In this document: in pieces, positions 9,273 through 16,343 of the stretch | Numbering within the stretch: position 1 is the stretch's first letter | Layout: each line of letters opens with the position of its first letter | DNA from: an uncultured Corynebacterium sp. | GTDB lineage: Bacteria; Actinomycetota; Actinomycetes; Mycobacteriales; Mycobacteriaceae | Length of the DNA: 57,588 nucleotides | Direction: 5' to 3' | NCBI RefSeq assembly: GCF_946221155.1 | Contig: NZ_CAMIAN010000010.1 | Span: 1-57,588, forward strand | The notes under the pieces: model-generated | Databases searched by the model: none | What the model was told of the DNA's origin: nothing | Seen by the model: the letters and a program-made list of their open reading frames with translations, nothing else | Made by a program: the position numbers and the translations under genes

Positions 9273-9980
9273 GGGGCTCCAGGGTTGGTCGGGGGTGGCC
9301 GAAAGGTTAACGGGGGTTAAACCACGGGTGGTCTAGGTCGTAGGGCTGTTTGTTAGTTGTTCACGGCCCAGTGCACAGTGCGAAACGCCGGTTGTCCTGC
9401 GTTTCCACACAGTTATACACACCTGTGGATAACTTCTTTGCACATGTTATCCCCAAGGTACAGCTCTCTTGTGGATAACTCTAATTAAAGTACGAAAATG
9501 CCTTTGACCTGCATGGATAAGGTGTAAAGTAGAGGTTTAATGTTTGGGGGTGGAGGAGTTTTCCACAAGGCCTTGCGATATTTGACGTAGCCCGATTCCA
9601 CCCCTACGTACCTTTGTTCACAGCGATGCCGCTTGGACGATCTTGATTGCAGGAGGGGCGCCATTTTGCCCATTGAGGTGGCACTTTCCCGACGAGTTAC
9701 GGTGGAGAGCCTCTAAAATTTGGATAACTTCCGTCACAGCACGTATCCTTGACTCGTCTATGGCAACCCACGTACGACAGCAGGTCACCACGCTGTCTAT
9801 CGGGTGCCACCGGCACCGGCTCTTAAGTCCTCCGGGGCTTTACCGGTGCAATTGTCCACTTACATTGGTGGGCGCGCCGCTGGCTTAAGCGTTGATCCCA
9901 GCCCTTTTCAGAGGACTGGGTGTCTGTTGTAGCTGCACGTGGCTCGTCCGCTGCTAGCAAAAGTTAAGGAGTGAAGTACC
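9273..9980. other. dnaA-rpmH intergenic region with a second DnaA-box cluster
   Basis: This 708-bp gap between the divergent dnaA and rpmH genes has no convincing gene. DnaA boxes lie at 9413-9421 (ttatacaca, one mismatch), 9424-9432 (tgtggataa), 9447-9455 (ttatcccca) and 9470-9478 (tgtggataa). AT-rich sequence follows at about 9479-9545. A weak rightward promoter candidate is ttgacc at 9504 with taaagt at 9525 (15-bp spacing). Closer to rpmH, arms caccgg/ccggtg at about 9810-9848 can form a leader hairpin. The rest (about 9560-9800) shows nothing I can name. Confidence 0.65.
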
Positions 9981-10124
9981 GTGGCCAAGGGCAAGCGTAC
10001 TTTCCAGCCCAACAACCGTCGTCGTGCACGCGTGCACGGTTTCCGTACCCGCATGCGTACCCGCGCCGGCCGTGCCATCGTTTCCGCACGCCGCAACAAG
10101 GGCCGCAAGTCCCTGACCGCCTAA
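9981..10124 (+). CDS. rpmH: 50S ribosomal protein L34
   Basis: This 47-codon gene starts with GTG behind AAGGAG and encodes MAKGKRTFQPNNRRRARVHG and onwards, ending RRNKGRKSLTA. It is the highly basic L34 family in full length. It is too short to be obvious among longer open frames. The position upstream of rnpA and downstream of the origin is the near-universal arrangement. L34 is assembled into the large ribosomal subunit. Confidence 0.97.
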   Translation: MAKGKRTFQPNNRRRARVHGFRTRMRTRAGRAIVSARRNKGRKSLTA

Positions 10125-10144
10125 ATTAGGCACAGACGTTCGCT

Positions 10145-10167
10145 CCACCCCAATACCGTTGGGGTGG
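10145..10167 (+). terminator. Hairpin between rpmH and rnpA
   Basis: Arms ccaccccaa and ttggggtgg close a 5-nt loop, without a clear T-run afterwards. It may be a partial terminator or an mRNA-stabilising element setting the rpmH:rnpA ratio. A TATTGACGCC word (minus strand) starts 12 bp later at 10179. Confidence 0.5.
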
Positions 10168-10208
10168 ATTGTCGTAGGGGCGTCAATAAATAAGAAGGAG
10201 CCACCACA

Positions 10209-10598
10209 GTGCTAGCTCCCCAATACCGGCTCCGGTCAACTGCCTTGTTTGGGCAGACGATACGGAATGGTCGGAAGAAGGGTAGCCGTACCGTGGTGGT
10301 TCACGTTTTGGCAGGGAGTGCTCGGGCTGAAGAGCTCCCTTTGCCACTGCAGGAGGGGGCGACTGCAGGGCCACGGATGGGGCTCGTGGTTTCGAAGGCG
10401 GTTGGCAATGCCGTGACCAGGCACAATACCTCACGGAAGCTTCGTGATGCCTTTCGCATGGTATTGGAAGAAGGCAGTCTGGAGTTTCCCGCCGGCACCA
10501 CAGTTGTGATCCGAGCGCTGCCGAAGAGCGCCACAGCGAACGTTCAGGAGTTGGTCGGCGATGTGCGCAGCTGCATCCGGCGAGCCCTCCCCCACTAG
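10209..10598 (+). CDS. rnpA: Ribonuclease P protein component
   Basis: RnpA is the protein cofactor of RNase P, which removes 5' leaders from pre-tRNAs. The 129-residue protein has the N-terminal YRLRSTALFGQTIRNGRKKGS, the central SKAVGNAVTRHNTSRKLRDAFR (counterpart of the family RNR motif, here with H-N-T in the variable part) and a VVIRALPKSA strand. It starts with GTG at 10209 behind AAGGAG. The next gene, yidD, overlaps its 3' end by 38 bp, a common arrangement. Confidence 0.95.
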   Translation: MLAPQYRLRSTALFGQTIRNGRKKGSRTVVVHVLAGSARAEELPLPLQEGATAGPRMGLVVSKAVGNAVTRHNTSRKLRDAFRMVLEEGSLEFPAGTTVVIRALPKSATANVQELVGDVRSCIRRALPH

Positions 10599-10878
10599 TA
10601 ACGGCCACGATGGTCGGCCGGGGTATGGGGCCCGAATGGCTCGCCGATTGATCCTTGGTTACCAAAGTTATCTATCACCCCTTAAAATGGGGCCAACATG
10701 CCGTTTTGAACCTACGTGCAGCAATTACGCCTTAATTGCAATCGGCCGTCATGGCCTGATTAAGGGGTCGCTTCTCGCGTTGGGTCGTTTGGCCCGCTGT
10801 GGGCCATGGCATCCGGGAGGCTGGGATCCTGTCCCGCCTCGTCGTCCGCTGTGCTCGTGGGGCGGGCGGCGCCGCTAG
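10561..10878 (+). CDS. yidD: Membrane protein insertion efficiency factor YidD
   Basis: From ARRLILGYQSYLSPLKMGPTC to CRFEPTCSNYALIAI, HGLIKGSLL and CGPWHPGGWDPVP, this is the small YidD family with its conserved cysteines. YidD helps YidC-dependent insertion of inner-membrane proteins and sits at the membrane through an amphipathic N-terminus. The ATG at 10561 has AGGAG about 10 bp upstream and overlaps rnpA. An alternative ATG at 10636 (MARRLILGYQ) starts exactly at the conserved region but has a weaker ribosome site. The Arg-rich C-terminus is typical. Confidence 0.9.
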   Translation: MCAAASGEPSPTSNGHDGRPGYGARMARRLILGYQSYLSPLKMGPTCRFEPTCSNYALIAIGRHGLIKGSLLALGRLARCGPWHPGGWDPVPPRRPLCSWGGRRR

Positions 10879-10962
10879 CTCAGTTCTTTTGGACGCCGGC
10901 TATCGGTGGCGCCGGCCCTACGGGCCTTAATAGATCAACTTCAGGAGAAACCTCGAGTCGCC

Positions 10963-11937
10963 ATGGATTTTATTTATTATCCAGTGTCCGGCGTTTTGTG
11001 GTTCTGGCATAAGCTGTTCAGCTACGTCCTGAGCCCCGATTCGGGCATCACTTGGGCGTTAGCAATCATGTTCCTCGTGTTCACCATTCGTATTCTTTTG
11101 GTGAAACCGATGGCCAATCAGCTGCGATCCAGCCGCAAGATGCAAGAAATGCAGCCAAAGATGCAGGAGCTGCAACGCAAATACAAGAACGACCGCCAAA
11201 CTCTAGCGGTTGAAATGCGTAAGCTGCAGAAGGAAATGGGCGTAAACCCGTTGGCCTCCTGCTTGCCGATGCTGGTGCAGATGCCAATCTTCTTGGGCCT
11301 GTTCCACGTGCTTCGTTCCTTTAACCGCACGGGCACAGGCGTTGGCCAGCTGGGTATGACGGTTGAACAGACCCGTAATACGCCGAACTACTTCTTCGGC
11401 GTGCATGAGGTTCAGTCATTTTTGGATGCCCGCATCTTTGGCACTCCCCTATCCGGCTTTATTTCCATGGACCCGAACAACTACCGCGCATTTTCCGCGG
11501 ATGGTCACGTGGACTTCACCCGGACAAACATCATTTTGGTTGTTGTACCGATGATGTTGGTTGCTTCCGTGCTCATGCACTTCTCTGCACGCATGTCCAT
11601 GGACCGCGCAGCCAAGCGCCGTGCGGAGAATCCGATCAAGGCGAATGACCCGAAGGCCCAGCAGACCCAGATGCAGATGGACATGATGCAGAAGCTGATG
11701 CTCTGGGTCATGCCGGTTTTGTACCTGTTAGGTGGCTTCGCATGGCAGGTTGGCCTTGCACTGTACATGGTCACAAACATGACTTGGTCCTATCTGCAGC
11801 AGTTCTTCCTATATAAGAAGATGGATGCGGAGGAAGAAGCCCAAAAGAAGGCTATCGCCGCCTCGAAGCGTACCTCCGCGCCGAAGGTCGGTGCTCGACC
11901 TGACAACCCGAAGAAGAAGGGTAAGAAGCGCAAGTAG
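10963..11937 (+). CDS. yidC: Membrane protein insertase YidC
   Basis: YidC inserts and folds inner-membrane proteins alone or with SecYEG. The 324-residue protein starts MDFIYYPVSGVLWFWHKLF, then has membrane segments near residues 30-55, the 60K/Oxa1 region KEMGVNPLASCLPMLVQMPIFLGLF at about residues 95-120, and further membrane segments at about 185-205 and 245-290. The C-terminal tail is strongly basic (PKKKGKKRK), a ribosome-facing feature. I chose the ATG at 10963; the open frame extends 19 codons upstream but those residues do not look like a YidC N-terminus. A terminator follows at 11987-12015. Confidence 0.95.
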   Translation: MDFIYYPVSGVLWFWHKLFSYVLSPDSGITWALAIMFLVFTIRILLVKPMANQLRSSRKMQEMQPKMQELQRKYKNDRQTLAVEMRKLQKEMGVNPLASCLPMLVQMPIFLGLFHVLRSFNRTGTGVGQLGMTVEQTRNTPNYFFGVHEVQSFLDARIFGTPLSGFISMDPNNYRAFSADGHVDFTRTNIILVVVPMMLVASVLMHFSARMSMDRAAKRRAENPIKANDPKAQQTQMQMDMMQKLMLWVMPVLYLLGGFAWQVGLALYMVTNMTWSYLQQFFLYKKMDAEEEAQKKAIAASKRTSAPKVGARPDNPKKKGKKRK

Positions 11938-11986
11938 TCTTTAACCGCTTGCACTACCCAAGAGTGCGACCACGTGTCGCGTTCCG

Positions 11987-12015
11987 AACCGTCACCTCCA
12001 TGGTGGCGGTTTTTG
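11987..12015 (+). terminator. Intrinsic terminator after yidC
   Basis: Arms aaccgtcacc and ggtggcggtt around tccat, followed by tttttg, form a standard rho-independent terminator 50 bp after the yidC stop. Confidence 0.85.
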
Positions 12016-12154
12016 TTTTGGCCACATTTTTTGTGTGGCAGCGCTGCACCCGACAATTGCGTTCGGCGCTCAATCCTGGCAGTCGTCGGTCAGCAGGATT
12101 CCCGCGGTGGCTTCTATCGGATTTGAGGCGGGTGATGCTTAGCGCCGGGTGGGC

Positions 12155-12162
12155 TATAGAAT
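12155..12162 (+). promoter_or_regulatory. Putative -10 element for rsmG-parA-parB
   Basis: TATAGAAT lies 110 bp before the rsmG start and just before the parS pair. No strong -35 is visible. ParB bound at the parS pair would sit in the 5' untranslated region, so autoregulation is plausible. Confidence 0.45.
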
Positions 12163-12184
12163 AGGCGGAGTAATTGGACCCGAA

Positions 12185-12200
12185 TGTTTCACGTGAAACA
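12185..12200. other. parS site 1
   Basis: This is an exact 16-bp palindrome tgtttcacgtgaaaca, the conserved ParB-binding centromere sequence. Confidence 0.95.
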
Positions 12201-12220
12201 TCGTGCGAAACAGCGTGGAT

Positions 12221-12236
12221 TGTTTCACGTGAAACA
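12221..12236. other. parS site 2
   Basis: This is an exact copy of the 16-bp parS palindrome, 36 bp (centre to centre) from site 1. A half-site-like tgcgaaaca lies between the two. Confidence 0.95.
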
Positions 12237-12271
12237 TGGCCCCTACCTCCCACAGTTGAAGGAGTGTCTAG

Positions 12272-12940
12272 ATGGCGAATCAAGACGACGTGAACATTCA
12301 AAGCTCGGAATTGGGTGAGCCTCCAGCGGTAGCGCAAGAGGTCTTCGGCGCGCGTCTTCCCATGGCACGTGAGTACGCGGAGTTCTTGGCCTCTGCGGGT
12401 ATTGAAAGAGGTCTGCTTGGACCGCGCGAGGTTCCGCGTATCTGGGAGCGCCATATCCTCAACTCCGCAGTTCTAGGAGAAGTCATCGACGAGGGTTGTC
12501 GCGTAGTGGACATCGGATCCGGTGCCGGACTTCCTGGTATTCCGCTCGCCATTGCTCGTCCTGATTTGAAAGTTCAGCTTTTGGAACCGCTGTTGCGGCG
12601 TTACAACTTCCTTTCTGAGATCAATGATCGGCTCAACCTTGGTTGTGAGGTGGTGCGTGGCCGCGCTGAGGAGCCAGAGGTTGTGAAGGCACTTGGCGGT
12701 GCTGACGTGGCAACATCTCGAGCAGTTGCACCACTTGGAAAGTTGACCCGTTGGTCGCTTCCGCTTGTTCGGGTCGGCGGTGCTATGAAGGCTCTCAAGG
12801 GCGGTTCGGTTGCAGAGGAACTTGAACGAGACGCTAGGGAGATTTCTAAGGCTGGCGGCGGTGATGGAACCATCCAGTTGGTCGGAGAGTCTAAAGTGGC
12901 GGAACCTACCCACGTAATCACCATTCCCCGCATCAAGTAG
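12272..12940 (+). CDS. rsmG: 16S rRNA (guanine-N7)-methyltransferase RsmG
   Basis: RsmG (GidB) methylates G527 of 16S rRNA using S-adenosylmethionine. The SAM-binding motif VVDIGSGAGLPGIPLAI is near residues 75-90, preceded by PRIWERHILNSAVLGE, the typical GidB N-terminal stretch. LGGADVATSRAVAPLGKL matches the family core. The 222-residue length fits. The ATG at 12272 follows GAAGGAG. The neighbours parA and parB downstream are the standard actinobacterial order. Confidence 0.96.
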   Translation: MANQDDVNIQSSELGEPPAVAQEVFGARLPMAREYAEFLASAGIERGLLGPREVPRIWERHILNSAVLGEVIDEGCRVVDIGSGAGLPGIPLAIARPDLKVQLLEPLLRRYNFLSEINDRLNLGCEVVRGRAEEPEVVKALGGADVATSRAVAPLGKLTRWSLPLVRVGGAMKALKGGSVAEELERDAREISKAGGGDGTIQLVGESKVAEPTHVITIPRIK

Positions 12941-12992
12941 CGCTTTAATTGAGGCCTCCAAGAGGCTGAACTATTCTTGACGTACACCTCGA

Positions 12993-13008
12993 TGTTTCAC
13001 GTGAAACA
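12993..13008. other. parS site 3
   Basis: This is an exact 16-bp parS palindrome in the rsmG-parA spacer, 30 bp before the parA start, where ParB binding could influence parAB expression. Confidence 0.95.
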
Positions 13009-13037
13009 TCTGCCTTCGATTTCAGGATTGGACATAG

Positions 13038-13976
13038 ATGTCGGTATTCGACATGGATGAAACACCCATTGGGCGAGCTGCTCAACAGGCTGCACGCCTG
13101 AAGAACCCAAACCGGAATAAGCTTCCACGCCCGGAGAAGTGCCGGAAGATCACCATCGCCAATCAGAAGGGTGGTGTTGGAAAGACTACTTCCACCGTGA
13201 ACCTGGCTTGGTCGTTGGCTTTGATGGGAATGAAGGTACTGGTCATTGATCTGGACCCGCAGGGTAACGCTTCCACGGCACTAAATGCGGTTCATCACGC
13301 TGGTACTCCCTCGTCGTATGAGGTGTTGCTGGATGAGATGTCCATCGATGAAGTAATGCAGGGCAACGAAGACAGTGAGAACATCTTCTGCGTCCCAGCC
13401 ACCATCGATCTTGCCGGTGCGGAGATCAACCTGGTAAATGAGGTCCGCCGTGAGTATCGCCTCTCCTCCGCGATTAGCGACGAGTGGATTGAAAAGCACG
13501 GTTTTGACTACATTTTTATCGACTGCCCCCCTTCCCTGGGCCTACTTACGATTAACGCAATGACGGCTGTGGATGAGGTTTTGATCCCTATTCAGTGCGA
13601 GTATTACGCCCTGGAAGGCGTAAGCCAGTTGATCGATAACATCGCTATGATTCGTCAGAATCTCAACCAGAATCTGCACATTTCGGGTGTCCTTCTAACA
13701 ATGTATGATGGTCGTACTCGCCTTTCACAGAACGTCAGCGACGACGTAAGGACCCACTTCGGCTCCGTAGTGCTGGACAATCATATTCCTCGCAACGTTA
13801 AGGTCTCCGAAGCTCCGAGTTACAACATGACCGTGCTTCAGTATGACGGCGGGGCTCCGGGTGCGATGGCCTACTACGATGCAGCGAAGGAATTCGCGAA
13901 ACGCGGGGACTATCTCCCAAGTGAGGAAACGGCCCCGATTGGTATTGCGCCAGAACTTCATAATCAGGGTGATTAA
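13038..13976 (+). CDS. parA: Chromosome-partitioning ATPase ParA
   Basis: ParA is a deviant-Walker ATPase whose nucleoid gradient moves ParB-parS complexes during origin segregation. The P-loop ANQKGGVGKTTSTVNLAWSLA is near residue 42, the switch VLVIDLDPQGNAST follows, and FIDCPPSLGLLTINAM is the Walker B-like region. The 312-residue length and about 35 N-terminal extra residues are usual in Corynebacterium. parB begins 2 bp after its stop codon, so the two are cotranscribed and probably coupled. Confidence 0.97.
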   Translation: MSVFDMDETPIGRAAQQAARLKNPNRNKLPRPEKCRKITIANQKGGVGKTTSTVNLAWSLALMGMKVLVIDLDPQGNASTALNAVHHAGTPSSYEVLLDEMSIDEVMQGNEDSENIFCVPATIDLAGAEINLVNEVRREYRLSSAISDEWIEKHGFDYIFIDCPPSLGLLTINAMTAVDEVLIPIQCEYYALEGVSQLIDNIAMIRQNLNQNLHISGVLLTMYDGRTRLSQNVSDDVRTHFGSVVLDNHIPRNVKVSEAPSYNMTVLQYDGGAPGAMAYYDAAKEFAKRGDYLPSEETAPIGIAPELHNQGD

Positions 13977-13978
13977 TA

Positions 13979-15505
13979 GTGGGGAAACGCAATAAAAAGA
14001 AGTCCCAATTGTCGAAACTGCCCTCAGACAGCGGGAAGAGGCCTGATTCTAAGACGCCTTCCAGTTCCGTTGAGAAACTGGGCCAGAAGAAATCACACCA
14101 GGGTGAGGAGAGTTCGTTGCCGAAGAAGATGCCGACGGGTGAGAAGATGCCCAAGAGCCCCCAGAATGGTCAATCTTCGGAAGCTGGGCGGGCTCTAGGG
14201 GCTACCAGAACCACTGGCGGCACGCGCAAGCCGCAAATGCCCTCCCCTAGCGCGGTGGGTAACGCCCGCCGAGGTGGCTTGGGCCGTGGCCTTGCTTCGC
14301 TCATCCCCACCGGGCCTGCTCGTCCATCCCTCGGTGACGGCGCCGCAGATATCGTCTTGGGTAGTGGCTCAGGCAATGGCGCTGACACTAGAAGTTCCGG
14401 TTTCAGTCAGCAGCAACGAACCGACATAGCAAGCGGATTGTCTAAACAAGAATCCACTGGCGAAGCTTCGAATTCCCAAACTGGTCTTCGAAGCCCTGGG
14501 AAGTCCACCGATAGCCCTGTAGAAACGTTGTCCAAGGGTACCCCGGGTATGGACGCGAAACGTCACAGTGACGTTTCGCGTGCTCATGTGGCAGAGCAGG
14601 CTGTCCCGGGATTCACGGTCAATGAGGGCACCCAGGGTTCTCTGGATTCAGCGAATGTTTCACGTGAAACATCGGGAGGCGATTTTGGAGCAACCTATCA
14701 GGAGCTTCCACTAAGCGCTATTCGCACAAACGCGAAACAGCCGCGCGAGGTATTCGACGAGGAAGCGCTTCAGGAACTTGTCCACTCCATTACGGAGTTT
14801 GGGCTCATGCAGCCGATCGTCGTTCGCAAAGCTCCAAACGAGGACTCGACCTATGAACTCATCATGGGTGAACGCCGACTACGTGCTGCTAAGCGCGCAG
14901 GGTTCGACGTCATTCCCGCCATCGTCCGTGAGACGGCAGACGATGAGATGCTGCGGGATGCTCTGCTCGAGAACATTCATCGCGTGCAGCTCAACCCTTT
15001 AGAGGAGGCTGCCGCGTACCAACAGTTGATGGAAGAATTTGGCGTAACCCAAGAGCAGTTGGCGAAGAAGATCGGTCGTTCACGTCCGCTTATCACTAAC
15101 ATGATTCGACTTCTCCAGTTGCCTGTATCCGTCCAGAGGCGAGTCGGGGCCGGTGTACTCAGCGCAGGTCATGCACGTGCCCTCCTTGGGTTAAAGAGCG
15201 GAGGGGAAGCACAGGAAAAACTTGCTACACGCGTAGTGAGTGAGGGCCTCAGCGTACGCGCCACTGAAGAGGCCGTAACACTCCTTAACCGAGGTGATGC
15301 TGCAGGTAGCGGTAGTAAATCAAGCAGTCGCAAACCACAACAGCTACCCGAGGATGTTACTTCGTGGGTAGACAACGCATCGGATGCTCTGGATACGAAG
15401 GTAAGTGTCCAAATGGGGAAGAAAAAGGGAAAGATTGTCGTTGAATTTGGTGGCCCCGAGGACTTCGACAGAATTATCGAGCTGCTCAAGTTCAAAAAGC
15501 GCTAG
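13979..15505 (+). CDS. parB: Chromosome-partitioning protein ParB (long N-terminal extension)
   Basis: ParB is a CTP-dependent clamp that loads at parS and spreads. The conserved part starts near residue 240: LPLSAIRTNAKQPREVFDEEAL, MQPIVVRK, then the CTPase/arginine motif GERRLRAAKRAGFDVIPAIVRE, and the helix-turn-helix around TQEQLAKKIGRSRPLITNMIRLL. A C-terminal dimerisation segment ends FDRIIELLKFKKR. At 508 residues it is much longer than the usual 330-390, because of a Ser/Gly/Lys-rich, probably disordered N-terminus. A short GRGLASLIP motif near residue 100 is the typical ParB N-terminal ParA-contact element, so the extension both precedes and follows it. GTG start at 13979. A parS site (14656-14671) and a 29-bp palindrome (14553-14581) lie inside the gene. 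Confidence 0.96.
   Translation: MGKRNKKKSQLSKLPSDSGKRPDSKTPSSSVEKLGQKKSHQGEESSLPKKMPTGEKMPKSPQNGQSSEAGRALGATRTTGGTRKPQMPSPSAVGNARRGGLGRGLASLIPTGPARPSLGDGAADIVLGSGSGNGADTRSSGFSQQQRTDIASGLSKQESTGEASNSQTGLRSPGKSTDSPVETLSKGTPGMDAKRHSDVSRAHVAEQAVPGFTVNEGTQGSLDSANVSRETSGGDFGATYQELPLSAIRTNAKQPREVFDEEALQELVHSITEFGLMQPIVVRKAPNEDSTYELIMGERRLRAAKRAGFDVIPAIVRETADDEMLRDALLENIHRVQLNPLEEAAAYQQLMEEFGVTQEQLAKKIGRSRPLITNMIRLLQLPVSVQRRVGAGVLSAGHARALLGLKSGGEAQEKLATRVVSEGLSVRATEEAVTLLNRGDAAGSGSKSSSRKPQQLPEDVTSWVDNASDALDTKVSVQMGKKKGKIVVEFGGPEDFDRIIELLKFKKR
14553..14581. repeat. 29-bp perfect palindrome inside parB
   Basis: Arms of 14 bp (acgcgaaacgtcac and gtgacgtttcgcgt) surround a single central A. It lies in the low-complexity part of parB, 75 bp before the in-gene parS. 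It is not a parS variant: the TTTC and GAAA halves are in the opposite order. It may be an operator or an RNA hairpin. Confidence 0.7.
14656..14671. other. parS site 4, inside parB
   Basis: This exact 16-bp palindrome is read in frame as part of NVSRETSG in the ParB linker. Its position inside parB lets ParB nucleate on its own gene. Confidence 0.95.
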
Positions 15506-15558
15506 AGCGCTCGGCCCAAAGTAGAACTTCTCAATTCCGACAAAAAGGAGCAGACTTC

Positions 15559-16140
15559 ATGTCTCTGACTGTTACCGAGGCAATCTCTCATCGCCGTGCG
15601 ACGCGCAAGTATAGAGACCAGGCAATTCCCTCCGAGGTCCTAGATCTTGTAGTCAATAACGCACTGGAGGCACCTAGCGCGTTCAATGCACAAATGCGTG
15701 ACCTGGTGGTTGTTCAGGATCAGGCCGTTAAGCAGGCCATCTTCGACGCTTCCGGGCAACAGCAATTTCTGGATGCGCCGGTGGTATTCGTTATTGTCGG
15801 CCGCTCTGAGGTCGTGCCCGAGGATGCGGACGAGGTTCTGGGAGCGGAGCTTACGGAAAAGGTGCGCGGTTTTAATGCCTCTGCCTCCGCTGCCAAACTC
15901 CGTGAGATTGGCATCCGGGACGCAATGCTAGTCGCCGGATTCTTGTTGCTTGCAGCCCAGGAACAGGGTTTGGCTACCTCCCCTACGACCGGTTGGAACG
16001 AAGAAGGCGTGAAGAAGGCAATTGGCCTGGAGGGACGCGATGACCGCTCCATCGCACTGGTCGTGGCTGCCGGTTACGCGGATGAAGAGCCTGCACACCC
16101 AGGGCGTGCAGAAAATCGCCGGGTTGATAACCACTACTAG
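15559..16140 (+). CDS. Nitroreductase family protein
   Basis: This 193-residue protein is of the FMN-dependent nitroreductase fold. It has the N-terminal AISHRRATRKYRDQAIPSEVLDL with its RR/RxY flavin-contact pattern, followed by ALEAPSAFNAQMRDLVVV (where many relatives have APS..N.QPW) and the C-terminal GLATSPTTGWNEEGVKKAIGL. It probably reduces quinones or nitro compounds with NAD(P)H; the substrate is unknown. The ATG at 15559 follows AAAAAGGAG. A hairpin containing parS ends the unit 20 bp after the stop. Confidence 0.88.
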   Translation: MSLTVTEAISHRRATRKYRDQAIPSEVLDLVVNNALEAPSAFNAQMRDLVVVQDQAVKQAIFDASGQQQFLDAPVVFVIVGRSEVVPEDADEVLGAELTEKVRGFNASASAAKLREIGIRDAMLVAGFLLLAAQEQGLATSPTTGWNEEGVKKAIGLEGRDDRSIALVVAAGYADEEPAHPGRAENRRVDNHY

Positions 16141-16160
16141 TCGCGGATCTACCCAGAACG

Positions 16161-16192
16161 ACCCCGATGTTTCACGTGAAACATCGGGGTTT
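16161..16192 (+). terminator. Terminator-shaped palindrome built around parS
   Basis: This is a perfect 30-bp palindrome (16161-16190; arms accccgatgtttcac and its complement) followed by tt. It can form a long hairpin after the nitroreductase stop. The T-run is short, so termination is inferred. The centre is parS site 5. Confidence 0.6.
16168..16183. other. parS site 5
   Basis: This exact 16-bp ParB site forms the middle of a 30-bp palindrome downstream of the nitroreductase gene. Confidence 0.95.
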
Positions 16193-16343
16193 GGTCTAGC
16201 AGGAAACTGGCGATTTTGGCACGGCAACGATTGGTCCCCTATAGGATTTTCGTAGAAACCCACCATCCGCAATAAACCCGGGCCAGAAACTCTCCACAAC
16301 TGAAACCGCACGGGTGCCTTCAACACATAAGAAAGGAGCGCTG

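Larger units (their letters stand above)
11938..12271. other. yidC-rsmG gap: terminator, promoter and two parS sites
   Basis: The gap holds an intrinsic terminator (11987-12015), a TATAGAAT -10-like element at 12155-12162 that probably drives rsmG-parAB, and two parS sites (12185-12200 and 12221-12236). No coding frame for the KH/R3H protein KhpB (Jag), often found here, is visible. Confidence 0.7.

Noticed and set aside
14553..14581. 29-bp palindrome as a sixth parS
   Set aside because: The order of the TTTC and GAAA halves is reversed relative to parS and the CACGTG centre is missing.
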